From assembly GCA_023441125.1 (NCBI GenBank), contig JAEZQV010000221.1, positions 1-10,070 on the forward strand: a DNA stretch of 10,070 nucleotides. The letters run 5' to 3'. This DNA is from Bacillota bacterium. Lineage in GTDB: Bacteria; Bacillota_C; Negativicutes; Sporomusales; Sporomusaceae. Below are positions 1-6,871 of this stretch, in pieces. Within the stretch, counting starts at the first letter, position 1. Each line of letters starts with the position of its first letter. The notes below the pieces were generated by a model. The model saw only the letters and a program-made list of their open reading frames with translations, was not told the origin of the DNA and did not search any database. The translations under genes and the position numbers were made by a program.

Positions 1-198
1 TATTTGAACTTCCCGCTGGTCGGCGAAATACTGCAAACCGGCCTGCCTTTACATATGTCGGCCATGCCGGCAGCGCTGCAAGCTGCGACGCCGCCGCCGG
101 CACTGGGCCAGCACACGCAAGCCATCTTGGAGCGGCTGGGCTATAAGGACGCTGCCATTAAGGCTTTTCGTCAACAAGGAGTAGTCGGCGGTCTGTGA
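1..198 (+). CDS. CaiB/BaiF-family CoA-transferase, C-terminal fragment (5' end outside window)
   Basis: Only the last 65 codons are inside the window; the frame is open from base 1 and ends at TGA 196-198. The tail has the pattern that closes class III (CaiB/BaiF) CoA-transferases: a proline run, then LGQHTQAILERLGY, then a short helix ending in QQGVV. In this family the segment follows the last beta strands and wraps around the partner subunit. The catalytic aspartate lies far upstream, so activity cannot be judged. Members move CoA between carboxylic acids without ATP, in the cytoplasm. The next gene starts 72 bases downstream with no visible terminator between them, so co-transcription with the UbiD-like decarboxylase is likely. 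The tail differs from that of the second CoA-transferase of the window, so this is not a recent duplicate. The family call is fairly safe; the substrate is unknown. Confidence 0.8.
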   Translation, partial: YLNFPLVGEILQTGLPLHMSAMPAALQAATPPPALGQHTQAILERLGYKDAAIKAFRQQGVVGGL

Positions 199-270
199 GT
201 CCCCAACCGGACAAATCGCAGGGGAGTCCGGCCGGCTTGCATACCTGCGCAATATAAGGAGGTCATTTGC

Positions 271-1773
271 TTGCAGACAGAACGGAAAGAGCAGGTGTAT
301 GACCTGCGGTCGGCTCTTGCCTTGCTGCGCGCCATTCCCGGTCAGCTTATTGAAACCGATGAACCGGTCGACCCGTTCGCCGAGCTATGCGGAGTGTACC
401 GGCATGTCGGCGCCGGCGGAACGGTGGCCCGGCCGACCGGGAAAGGGCCGGCCATGATTTTTAATAACGTGAAAGGCCATGACAATGCCCGGGTGGCCAT
501 TGGTCTGCTGGCCAGCAGGGAGAGAGTGGGTCTGCTGCTCAATAGCGCACCGGACCGGCTGGGCTTTTTGCTACAGGAAGCTGTGCTTAAGCCGGTTGCG
601 CCGGTAACCGTGCCCCGGACCCAAGCCGTATGCCAGGAAGTTGTTCATTATGCCGGTGAGCCGGCTTTTGACATCCGCCGGTTACTACCTGCACCAACCA
701 ATACGGCCGAGGATGCAGGCCCGTACATTACCCTGGGGCTGTGTTACGCCAGTGACCCCGACACAGGGGTGTCGGATATTACTATCCACCGTCTGTGTCT
801 GCAGAGCAGGGACGAAATCTCCATGTATTTTGTGCCCGGCCGGCATCTTGACGTGTTCCGGCATAAAGCAGAAGCGGCGGGCAACGCTTTGCCTATTTCC
901 ATCAGCATTGGTGTCGATCCGGCTATCGAAATTGCCGCCTGCTTTGAACCGCCGACCACGCCGCTTGGCTTTAATGAACTGGGCATTGCCGGCAGAATAC
1001 GCAATAAAGCAGTGGCCTTGGTCGATTGCCTGACTATTAGGGAACAGGCCATTGCCCATGCGGAATACGTCATTGAGGGAGAGTTACTGCCCGGCGTGCG
1101 TATGGCCGAGGACCAAAATACCAACACCGGTAAAGCGATGCCGGAATTCCCCGGTTACACCGGCCCGGCCAAGCCCGCGCTGCCGGTGATTAAAGTCAAG
1201 GCAGTTACCCATCGCCGTAACCCGATTATGCAAAGCTGCATCGGTCCCAGCGAAGAGCATGTCAGTATGGCCGGTATTCCGACGGAAGCCAGCATTCTGC
1301 AAATGACCGAGCGGGCCATGCCGGGCCGGGTGCTGAATGTTTACGCGCACTCGGCCGGCGGCGGCAAATACATGGCTGTGCTGCAGTTCAAAAAGACGGA
1401 ACCGGCGGATGAGGGCCGGCAGCGCCAGGCAGCTCTGATTGCCTTCGCTGCCTTTTCGGAATTAAAGCATATCATTCTGGTCGATGAGGATGTTGACATT
1501 TTTGACAGCAACGATGTGCTGTGGGCACTGAATACGCGCTATCAGGGCGATAGTGACACCCTCTTTATTCCCGGCGTGCGCTGCCATCCGCTTGATCCCT
1601 CCCAGACCCCGGAATTTGCTCCGGGAATCCGGGAAACAGGGACTTCCTGCAAAACAATTTTTGACTGTACGGTGCCTTTCCGGCTTAAAGATAAATTTGA
1701 GCGGGCAAAATTCCTGGACATAGACCCGGCCCGTTTTGCCCCCGCATTATTTAATAATGGCTATAAAAAATAA
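271..1773 (+). CDS. UbiD-family prenylated-FMN decarboxylase, LpdC-like (hydroxyaryl acid decarboxylase type)
   Basis: A 500-residue protein, the usual UbiD length. UbiD enzymes use prenylated FMN made by a UbiX partner (not in this window) to decarboxylate aromatic or unsaturated acids reversibly. Visible marks are SDITIHR (168-174), where the cofactor-binding Asn/Arg motif sits; FNELGIAGRIRNKAVALVDC (234-253); the acidic EYVIEGE segment (265-271) that supplies catalytic glutamates; EFPGYTG (292-298); GPSEEHVSMAGIPTEASI (325-342); and VDEDVDIFDSNDVLWALNTR (404-423). From memory, these stretches match Lactobacillus gallate decarboxylase LpdC better than ubiquinone-pathway UbiD, so a phenolic acid such as gallate, protocatechuate or hydroxybenzoate is a likely substrate class. 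The start is TTG, chosen because AAGGAGG (256-262) lies 8 bases upstream; an in-frame GTG at 295 is less well placed. It probably shares a transcript with the upstream CoA-transferase. The family is certain, the subfamily likely, the substrate inferred. Confidence 0.9.
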   Translation: MQTERKEQVYDLRSALALLRAIPGQLIETDEPVDPFAELCGVYRHVGAGGTVARPTGKGPAMIFNNVKGHDNARVAIGLLASRERVGLLLNSAPDRLGFLLQEAVLKPVAPVTVPRTQAVCQEVVHYAGEPAFDIRRLLPAPTNTAEDAGPYITLGLCYASDPDTGVSDITIHRLCLQSRDEISMYFVPGRHLDVFRHKAEAAGNALPISISIGVDPAIEIAACFEPPTTPLGFNELGIAGRIRNKAVALVDCLTIREQAIAHAEYVIEGELLPGVRMAEDQNTNTGKAMPEFPGYTGPAKPALPVIKVKAVTHRRNPIMQSCIGPSEEHVSMAGIPTEASILQMTERAMPGRVLNVYAHSAGGGKYMAVLQFKKTEPADEGRQRQAALIAFAAFSELKHIILVDEDVDIFDSNDVLWALNTRYQGDSDTLFIPGVRCHPLDPSQTPEFAPGIRETGTSCKTIFDCTVPFRLKDKFERAKFLDIDPARFAPALFNNGYKK

Positions 1774-1955
1774 GCTCAGTGTTTTTAGGCTGCTGCCGGT
1801 GATTTATTAGCAGGGCTAAAGAGAAATTTTAAAATTTAGTGGTACTGCAAAATCGTTTGATAATTAAAAACATTAAATTGTCGCTAATAATGAAGTGTAG
1901 TACATTTAAACATGACTAAAAAATGGTTTATAACTCTTATTGGAGGGGGCTTATT
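1774..1955 (+). promoter_or_regulatory. AT-rich intergenic region with weak hairpin and candidate promoter
   Basis: This gap between the UbiD-like gene and the acyl-CoA dehydrogenase is much richer in A+T than the genes around it. At 1786-1818 an imperfect hairpin (TAGgCTGCT paired with AGCAGggCTA) could slow or end transcription, but no T-run follows directly, so it is a poor intrinsic terminator. A candidate sigma-70 promoter is TTGTCG (1878-1883), a 17-base spacer and TACATT (1901-1906), each box matching 4 of 6 consensus bases. It would start transcripts near 1913, ahead of the GGAGGGGG ribosome site at 1942-1949. The composition change and spacing suggest a separate unit for the dehydrogenase and EtfBA; the exact boxes are uncertain. 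Confidence 0.4.
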
Positions 1956-3089
1956 ATGGGACACATATTAACCGCAGAGCAAAAAGAATTAGTCGAAATG
2001 GTAAGAAACTTTGCTCTTAAAGAAGTAAAACCGCAGGTTAAAGAGCTTGACGAAACAGGCGAGTTTCCGCGCGAATTGCTTAAACAGGCTTTTGCTATGG
2101 GCCTGCATTGTCTGGAAATACCGGAGGAATATGGCGGCTCAGGTTTGGATTATCAAACCACGGCCATTATTTTTGAAGAACTGGCCAAAGTCGACGCCGG
2201 CTACGCTATTTCGCTTGTTACTACTTTTGTAGCGTTGCGGTCGGTTATTATGGCCGGCAATGAAGCGCAGAAAAAGCTGTTTGCCGATATTATTGTTCCG
2301 GGAGCGTTTGGCGCCTTCTGTTTAACAGAGCCTAATTCCGGGTCGGACGCCGGGTCCATGCGGGCTGCCGCCGTAAAAGACGGGGACGACTATGTGATCA
2401 ACGCCAATAAATGTTTTGTTACCAACGGGGGCGTAGCCGATGTATTTGTCGTATTCGCCTCTACGGACAAGAGCAAAGGGGTCAAGGGCATATCCGCGTT
2501 TATTGTGGAAAGGAGCCGTCCGGGGATTACCATTGGCAAACATGAGGATAAAATGGGACTGCGGTTGTCAAATACCACGGACGTAACGTTTACCGATGTC
2601 CGCATACCGGCCAGCCATTTGCTGGGCAGAGAGGGCACCGGTTTTATCACCGCGATGAATACCTTAAACGTTTCCCGCGCCTTTGTGGGGGCCTTAGCCG
2701 TTGGGATTTGTCAGGCGGCGATTGATGAGGCCGTAAAATACGCCAAAGAAAGAGTGCAATTCAAAAAGCCGATCGGGCAGTTCCAGGCCGTGCAGATGAT
2801 ACTGGCCGACATGGAAATCCAGACGGAAGCGGCACGCCAACTGGTGCATCATGCCATGATTTTAATGGACGACAACAAACCGGTTGTCAAGGAGGGCTCC
2901 ATTACCAAGACCTTTTGCGGCGATACCGTCGTGCGGGTCACTACCGATGCCGTGCAGATTTTTGGCGGCTATGGCGTCAGCAAGGAATATCCGGTTGAAA
3001 AGCTGATGCGAGACTCCAAGGTATTCCAAATTTTTGAGGGGACCAATCAAATTCAGCGATTAGTTATTGCCAGGGAAATGCTCAAATAA
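1956..3089 (+). CDS. Acyl-CoA dehydrogenase (butyryl-CoA dehydrogenase type; possible enoyl-CoA reductase)
   Basis: A 377-residue flavoprotein of the usual short-chain acyl-CoA dehydrogenase size. It would use FAD to interconvert a saturated and an alpha,beta-unsaturated acyl-CoA, exchanging electrons with the EtfBA pair encoded next. Visible marks are the N-terminal helical domain with IPEEYGGSG (55-63), FCLTEPNSGSD (121-131) lining the flavin, the FVTNGG strand (154-159), RVQFKKPIGQFQ (266-277), QIFGGYG (335-341) and the catalytic-base segment FEGTNQIQR, with Glu361 at the position of the catalytic Glu of bacterial Bcd. I chose ATG 1956 over the in-frame ATG 1923 because GGAGGGGG (1942-1949) precedes it and family members begin near this point. 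Clustering with EtfBA, a CoA ligase and CoA-transferases suggests reductive use, as with CarC (caffeyl-CoA reductase) or acryloyl-CoA reductase, but butyryl-CoA or an aryl-propionyl-CoA are equally possible substrates. Confidence 0.93.
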   Translation: MGHILTAEQKELVEMVRNFALKEVKPQVKELDETGEFPRELLKQAFAMGLHCLEIPEEYGGSGLDYQTTAIIFEELAKVDAGYAISLVTTFVALRSVIMAGNEAQKKLFADIIVPGAFGAFCLTEPNSGSDAGSMRAAAVKDGDDYVINANKCFVTNGGVADVFVVFASTDKSKGVKGISAFIVERSRPGITIGKHEDKMGLRLSNTTDVTFTDVRIPASHLLGREGTGFITAMNTLNVSRAFVGALAVGICQAAIDEAVKYAKERVQFKKPIGQFQAVQMILADMEIQTEAARQLVHHAMILMDDNKPVVKEGSITKTFCGDTVVRVTTDAVQIFGGYGVSKEYPVEKLMRDSKVFQIFEGTNQIQRLVIAREMLK

Positions 3090-3128
3090 TTTTTTCAGCC
3101 TATTGGAATTAAGGGAGGGAAGTACCTT

Positions 3129-3917
3129 ATGAATATTCTGGTTTGTGTTAAGCAAGTGCCTGATACTGCCGAGATCAGGATCGATCCGGTAACCAACACC
3201 TTGATTAGAAGCGGTGTGCCAAGTATAGTCAATCCGTTTGACGCCAATGCCCTGGAAGCAGCCGTGCAGCTGAAAGAAGCTCATGGCGGCAGTGTCACTG
3301 TCATCAGCATGGGACCCGAACAAGCCAAGCATGCATTAAAGGAGTGCCTGTCGCTTGGCGCCGACCGGGCCGTGCTCATTAGTGACCGACTGTTTGGCGG
3401 CTCCGACACCCTGGCAACCAGCTACATATTGGCCAACGCCATAAAAAAACTTGGCAAGTTTGAGCTGATCCTGTGCGGCAAGCAGGCGATCGACGGCGAT
3501 ACCGGCCAGGTTGGCCCGGAGATAGCGGAGCATCTTGGCATTGCGCAAGTGACCTTCGCCGCCAAGCTGGCAGTGAAGGACGGTACTATCACTGTTAACC
3601 GGGAGCATGACGAAGGGTATGAAATTGTGGAAGCCAGGCTGCCGGCTGTCGTGACGGTGGTAAAATCAATAAACAAACCGCGATATCCGTCTATTAAAAG
3701 TAAAATGGCCGCCAATAAAGCGGTGATCCAAGTGCTGACGGCGGCCGACATGCCGGAAATTAATACAACCCGGATCGGCCTTAATGGCTCGCCCACCAAG
3801 GTTAAGAAGACTTTTACACCGCCGCGGAAGGAGTCCGGTGTAAGGATTGAGGCGGAAACGGGCTGCGAATGCGCGTGTAAGCTGCTCGCCAGGTTAACAG
3901 AAGCTAAGCTTGTTTAA
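3129..3917 (+). CDS. etfB: Electron transfer flavoprotein, beta subunit
   Basis: A 262-residue EtfB, normal length, starting at ATG after GGGAGG (3114-3119). It begins with MNILVCVKQVPDT, the standard EtfB N-terminus, followed by VNPFDANALEAA (34-45). The nucleotide-binding loop CGKQAIDGDTGQVGP (116-130) resembles clostridial EtfB proteins that bind a second FAD and bifurcate electrons, rather than the mitochondrial form with AMP, whose loop reads DDDCNQTGQ. EtfB pairs with EtfA in the cytoplasm to pass electrons between the acyl-CoA dehydrogenase and another carrier (NADH and ferredoxin in bifurcating systems). It lies 39 bases after the dehydrogenase and 14 bases before etfA, so one transcript is expected. 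An oddity is a Cys-Glu-Cys-Ala-Cys run near the C-terminus (246-250). Family assignment is certain; bifurcation is inferred from the loop. Confidence 0.96.
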   Translation: MNILVCVKQVPDTAEIRIDPVTNTLIRSGVPSIVNPFDANALEAAVQLKEAHGGSVTVISMGPEQAKHALKECLSLGADRAVLISDRLFGGSDTLATSYILANAIKKLGKFELILCGKQAIDGDTGQVGPEIAEHLGIAQVTFAAKLAVKDGTITVNREHDEGYEIVEARLPAVVTVVKSINKPRYPSIKSKMAANKAVIQVLTAADMPEINTTRIGLNGSPTKVKKTFTPPRKESGVRIEAETGCECACKLLARLTEAKLV

Positions 3918-3931
3918 GGAGTGGGGTTTAG

Positions 3932-4942
3932 ATGAATATTGCTGATTATAAAAACGTATGGGTATTTATCGAGCATGCTCACGGCCAGGCCAAGAATGTG
4001 GGTTTAGAACTGCTGCACCAGGGAAGGGTTTTGGCCGATGCGCATCAAGAGAAAGTGGTTGGCGTTGTGATTGGCCAGGATGTGGCTGCGGCAGTCCAGG
4101 CAGCCATTGCCTATGGCGCCGATGAGGTTATTTTGGTAGAAGGTGAGGAATATCAGGATTACAATACAGACGGCTATACCAATGCCATGGTGAAACTGAT
4201 TGAAAAGTACAAGCCGTCGGTATTGTTGATCGGAGCTTCCAATAACGGCCGAGACCTGGGCCCCCGGATAGCCGGCCGGCTGGCAACCGGCCTGACGGCC
4301 GACTGCACGGGGCTGGGTATCAATGAGGAAACCGGGGATGTCGCCTGGACAAGACCGGCGTTTGGCGGCAACCTTATGGCAACCATTCTGTGTTCTAAAA
4401 CCAGACCGCAGATCGGGACTGTCAGACCCGGGGTATTTAAGAAAAGCTGTCCGGACACGGCCCGCAAGGCGCCGGTCATTACTGAAGAGATCAGAACACC
4501 TGCCAGAGAAATTCGCACCAAAGTAGTCGGCTTTATACAAGCGGTGGGCGAGGCTGCTGTTAATCTGGAAGAAGCCGAAATCATAGTCTCCGGCGGCAGA
4601 GGCATGGGGAACCCTGAAAACTTTGCCCTGTTAAAAGAACTGGCTGATCTTCTGGGCGGTTCCGTAGGGGCATCGCGGGCTGCCGTGGATGCCGGTTGGA
4701 TGCCGCCGCTGCAGCAGGTAGGCCAAACCGGCAAAACCGTAGGCCCTAAGATTTACTTTGCCTGCGGTATTTCCGGCGCTATTCAGCATTTGGCCGGAAT
4801 GTCGTCGTCCGATATCATCGTGGCTATCAATAAGGACCCGGATGCACCGATTTTCGATGTGGCCGATTATGGCGTTGTCGCCGATTTGTTTGAAGTCATT
4901 CCGGCGCTTATTGCGGAAATAAAAAAACTAAAAGCAAGCTAA
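3932..4942 (+). CDS. etfA: Electron transfer flavoprotein, alpha subunit
   Basis: A 336-residue EtfA of the standard size. The N-terminal domain (about 1-185) carries the Rossmann-like fold with VLLIGASNNGRDLGPRIA (97-114). The C-terminal FAD domain shows SGGRGMGNPENF (220-231), GASRAAVDAGW (246-256), QVGQTGKTV (262-270), CGISGAIQH (278-286) and INKDPDAPIF (300-309), which hold the flavin. There is no extra N-terminal ferredoxin-like [4Fe-4S] domain of the kind present in CarE of Acetobacterium, so this is the simple form. ATG 3932 is preceded by AAGGAG (3916-3921), which overlaps the etfB stop codon and points to translational coupling. It is the last gene of the dehydrogenase-Etf set; 211 bases separate it from the acyl-CoA ligase. 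With EtfB it should serve the acyl-CoA dehydrogenase encoded two genes upstream. Confidence 0.96.
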   Translation: MNIADYKNVWVFIEHAHGQAKNVGLELLHQGRVLADAHQEKVVGVVIGQDVAAAVQAAIAYGADEVILVEGEEYQDYNTDGYTNAMVKLIEKYKPSVLLIGASNNGRDLGPRIAGRLATGLTADCTGLGINEETGDVAWTRPAFGGNLMATILCSKTRPQIGTVRPGVFKKSCPDTARKAPVITEEIRTPAREIRTKVVGFIQAVGEAAVNLEEAEIIVSGGRGMGNPENFALLKELADLLGGSVGASRAAVDAGWMPPLQQVGQTGKTVGPKIYFACGISGAIQHLAGMSSSDIIVAINKDPDAPIFDVADYGVVADLFEVIPALIAEIKKLKAS

Positions 4943-5153
4943 TGACGGTGGTGTAAACACTGCTGAGCAAATAAAAAGAAGATGCTTAAAATGGCGGATG
5001 CAAAGGGTGCTACATGGATTCAGGCGGCATTGCATAATGGCGGGCCGCACACTGCTGAACCACTAAAGTAACGGGCAGACCGGTCTTTAGGTCATCCTCT
5101 TTTTATTATTTGCGTCTTATTGGCCCGTAAACAATAATCAGGGAGTGAGCGGA
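4943..5153 (+). promoter_or_regulatory. Intergenic region with palindromes, ahead of the acyl-CoA ligase
   Basis: No large gene is present. A perfect 10-base palindrome AGACCGGTCT lies at 5077-5086, and a wider repeat ACGGGC (5071-5076) with GCCCGT (5123-5128) encloses it. A T-rich run follows (5096-5110), with TATTAT at 5104-5109 as a possible -10 box but no good -35 box at the right distance. The elements could be an operator/promoter for the ligase gene or a weak terminator after etfA. A 29-codon open frame (ATG 4982 to TAA) with a poor AAAGAAG site also lies here; I do not recognise the peptide and doubt it is expressed. Confidence 0.35.
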
Positions 5154-6794
5154 ATGTCTGCAGGGATTAAGATTAACGAGTCCAGGCGGCGGGAATACCG
5201 GCGGCAAGGCTACTGGGGCGATGCCACCCTCGCCGATTACTGGCAGCTGTCCGTCTTAAGCTCGCCGGAAAAGCCGGCGGTAATGGACCGGCAGGGAACT
5301 TGTTATACTTATGCGGAACTTGATGCAGCAGCCGGGAAAATAGCCGCTTTTTTACAGGCGGCAGGTGTGGCGCCCGGTGAGTTTGTTTCTTTGCAAATAC
5401 CTGGCTGGGCTGAATTTACAGCCATCTATGTGGCCTGCCTGAAAATAGGGGCGGTAGTCAATCCTATTCTGCCCTGTTATCGCGCGGATGAGTTATTATA
5501 TATTCTAAACAAATGTGAGACCAAAGTGTTTTTTTATCCGTCTGCATTTAGACGGTTCACCTATCAGCCCATGGTACAGTCCTTGCTCTCCCAGGTTCCC
5601 ACTCTTAGGGCGACCGTGATGGTAGACAAAGAAAACCAGGCAAACGCGGCAGGCACATTCGGCTGGATCATGAACCAATGCCAGCCGCTGCCTGCCAGCC
5701 GTGCCTGCCAGGCGGATGATCTGGCCGCCGTGCTGTTTACTTCCGGCACAGACGGAAGGCCCAAAGGAGTTATGTTTACGCATAACAATATTATTGCGAG
5801 CGAGAAAGCGTTTGCCGCTGCTTTGCATTTCAGCCAGCTGGATGTCATGTTAATGACAGCGCCCCTGGCCCATGCCACCGGCTTCCACCATGGCGTGACT
5901 GTACCTTTTATGTATGGGGCGCAAAGCGTGCTCCAGGATATATTCGAGGCCGACACCAGCCTGGCGTTAATTGAGCAGGAAAAATGCACCTGCAGTATGG
6001 GAGCAACGCCGTTTATCTACGACATTCTTCATGCTTTGCAAAGCAAACCATATGATATATCTTCCCTGCGGTTTTTCCTGTGCGGCGGTGCGCCCATACC
6101 CAGAAAGCTTGTTAAGGAATCTTTGGCAGCAGGCCTTAACGTTGTGGGGGTGTACGGCTCCACCGAGAGTATACCTCATACCGCCGTTCGCCTGCATGAT
6201 CCTCTGGAAAAAGTGATTCACACCGATGGGGCGGCAGTCCCCGGTGTGGAGATAAAGGTTGTCAACGAAGCAAGACAGCCGGTGCCGGCAGGGTGCGAGG
6301 GCGAGGAAGCATCCCGCGGCCCCAATGTCTTTGTGGGCTACCTGAAAGAGTCTGAGTTGACAGCACGGGTTTTGGATGAGGATGGCTGGTATTACAGCGG
6401 CGACCTCTGCACAATGGATGAAGACGGCTATATCCGCATCACGGGCCGCAAGAAAGATGTTATCATTCGCGGCGGTGAGAATATCAGCAGTGTTGAGATC
6501 GAAAACATTTTGCTGCAAATGCCGGATATTCGTGAGGCCGGCGTGGTGGCCATGCCTGATCAGCGGTTAGGCGAGAGAATCTGTGCTTATGTAGTGCTAA
6601 AACAAACTGCCGGCGTCCTAACGCTGGCAGACGTGAAAAAATTTTTTGAGCAACAAGAAGTAGCCAAGTGTAAATATCCTGAACGGATAGAAATCATCAG
6701 CAGTCTTCCCAGGACTGCATCAGGGAAAGTACAAAAGTTTGTGCTGCGTCAGGATATTAAGAATAAGCTAAGCCGGCAAACGGCAGGGGCTTAA
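5154..6794 (+). CDS. fadK: AMP-forming acyl-CoA ligase, FadK-like (ANL superfamily)
   Basis: A 546-residue ATP-dependent acyl-CoA synthetase of the adenylate-forming superfamily. Motifs appear in order: P-loop LFTSGTDGRPKGVM (194-207), APLAHATGFHHG (236-247), LCGGAPIPRK (309-318), VYGSTES (333-339), YYSGDL (413-418), the hinge GRKKDVIIRGGENIS (431-445) and the C-terminal catalytic Lys525 in RTASGKVQK. The long match I recall to E. coli FadK (segments such as GCEGEEASRGPNVF and WYYSGDLC) makes it a FadK-like enzyme. Related 2,3-dihydroxybenzoate and cyclohexanecarboxylate ligases are close alternatives, so the substrate may be a medium-chain or a cyclic/aromatic acid. ATG 5154 was chosen over GTG 5145 because GGGAG (5141-5145) is well spaced from it and overlaps the GTG. 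The location after etfBA echoes the E. coli ydiQRST-fadK group. It would supply CoA thioesters, at ATP cost, to the dehydrogenase. Confidence 0.88.
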   Translation: MSAGIKINESRRREYRRQGYWGDATLADYWQLSVLSSPEKPAVMDRQGTCYTYAELDAAAGKIAAFLQAAGVAPGEFVSLQIPGWAEFTAIYVACLKIGAVVNPILPCYRADELLYILNKCETKVFFYPSAFRRFTYQPMVQSLLSQVPTLRATVMVDKENQANAAGTFGWIMNQCQPLPASRACQADDLAAVLFTSGTDGRPKGVMFTHNNIIASEKAFAAALHFSQLDVMLMTAPLAHATGFHHGVTVPFMYGAQSVLQDIFEADTSLALIEQEKCTCSMGATPFIYDILHALQSKPYDISSLRFFLCGGAPIPRKLVKESLAAGLNVVGVYGSTESIPHTAVRLHDPLEKVIHTDGAAVPGVEIKVVNEARQPVPAGCEGEEASRGPNVFVGYLKESELTARVLDEDGWYYSGDLCTMDEDGYIRITGRKKDVIIRGGENISSVEIENILLQMPDIREAGVVAMPDQRLGERICAYVVLKQTAGVLTLADVKKFFEQQEVAKCKYPERIEIISSLPRTASGKVQKFVLRQDIKNKLSRQTAGA

Positions 6795-6831
6795 CCGGAT
6801 TGGATTGGCAGCCGGATAGTTGCCGTTTTAT

Positions 6832-6849
6832 CACTAAAGGGCATTAGTG
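6832..6849. repeat. Short inverted repeat upstream of the FldA-like gene
   Basis: CACTAA (6832-6837) and TTAGTG (6844-6849) form a perfect 6-base inverted repeat with a 6-base spacer, just ahead of the AGGAGA ribosome site (6855-6860). It sits in the 77-base gap between the ligase and the CoA-transferase. It could be a small operator or an mRNA hairpin that tunes translation; chance is also possible at this size. Confidence 0.3.
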
Positions 6850-6871
6850 GAAAAAGGAGAGATTTATCGAT

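Noticed and set aside
772..795. Asp in place of the usual cofactor-binding Asn in the UbiD motif (SDITIHR)
   Set aside because: I first read this as a lost key residue, but from memory LpdC-type decarboxylases also carry SDVTIHR, so it is probably a subfamily feature.
685..1127. Two overlapping minus-strand open frames (124 and 127 codons) inside the UbiD-like gene
   Set aside because: They lie fully opposite a gene with many family motifs, have no ribosome site and show no recognisable domain.
1923..1955. Upstream ATG giving an 11-residue N-terminal extension of the acyl-CoA dehydrogenase
   Set aside because: It has no ribosome site, and the GGAGGGGG site lies between it and ATG 1956, where the family N-terminus begins.
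4004..4734. Minus-strand frames of 178 and 186 codons opposite etfA
   Set aside because: They are shadows of a gene with unambiguous EtfA motifs; two frames open at once point to composition rather than coding.
4982..5071. 29-codon open frame between etfA and the ligase
   Set aside because: It has only a weak ribosome site, no recognisable family and no hydrophobic or other pattern; chance is likely.
5145..5153. GTG start three codons upstream for the acyl-CoA ligase
   Set aside because: It overlaps the GGGAG ribosome site that fits ATG 5154.
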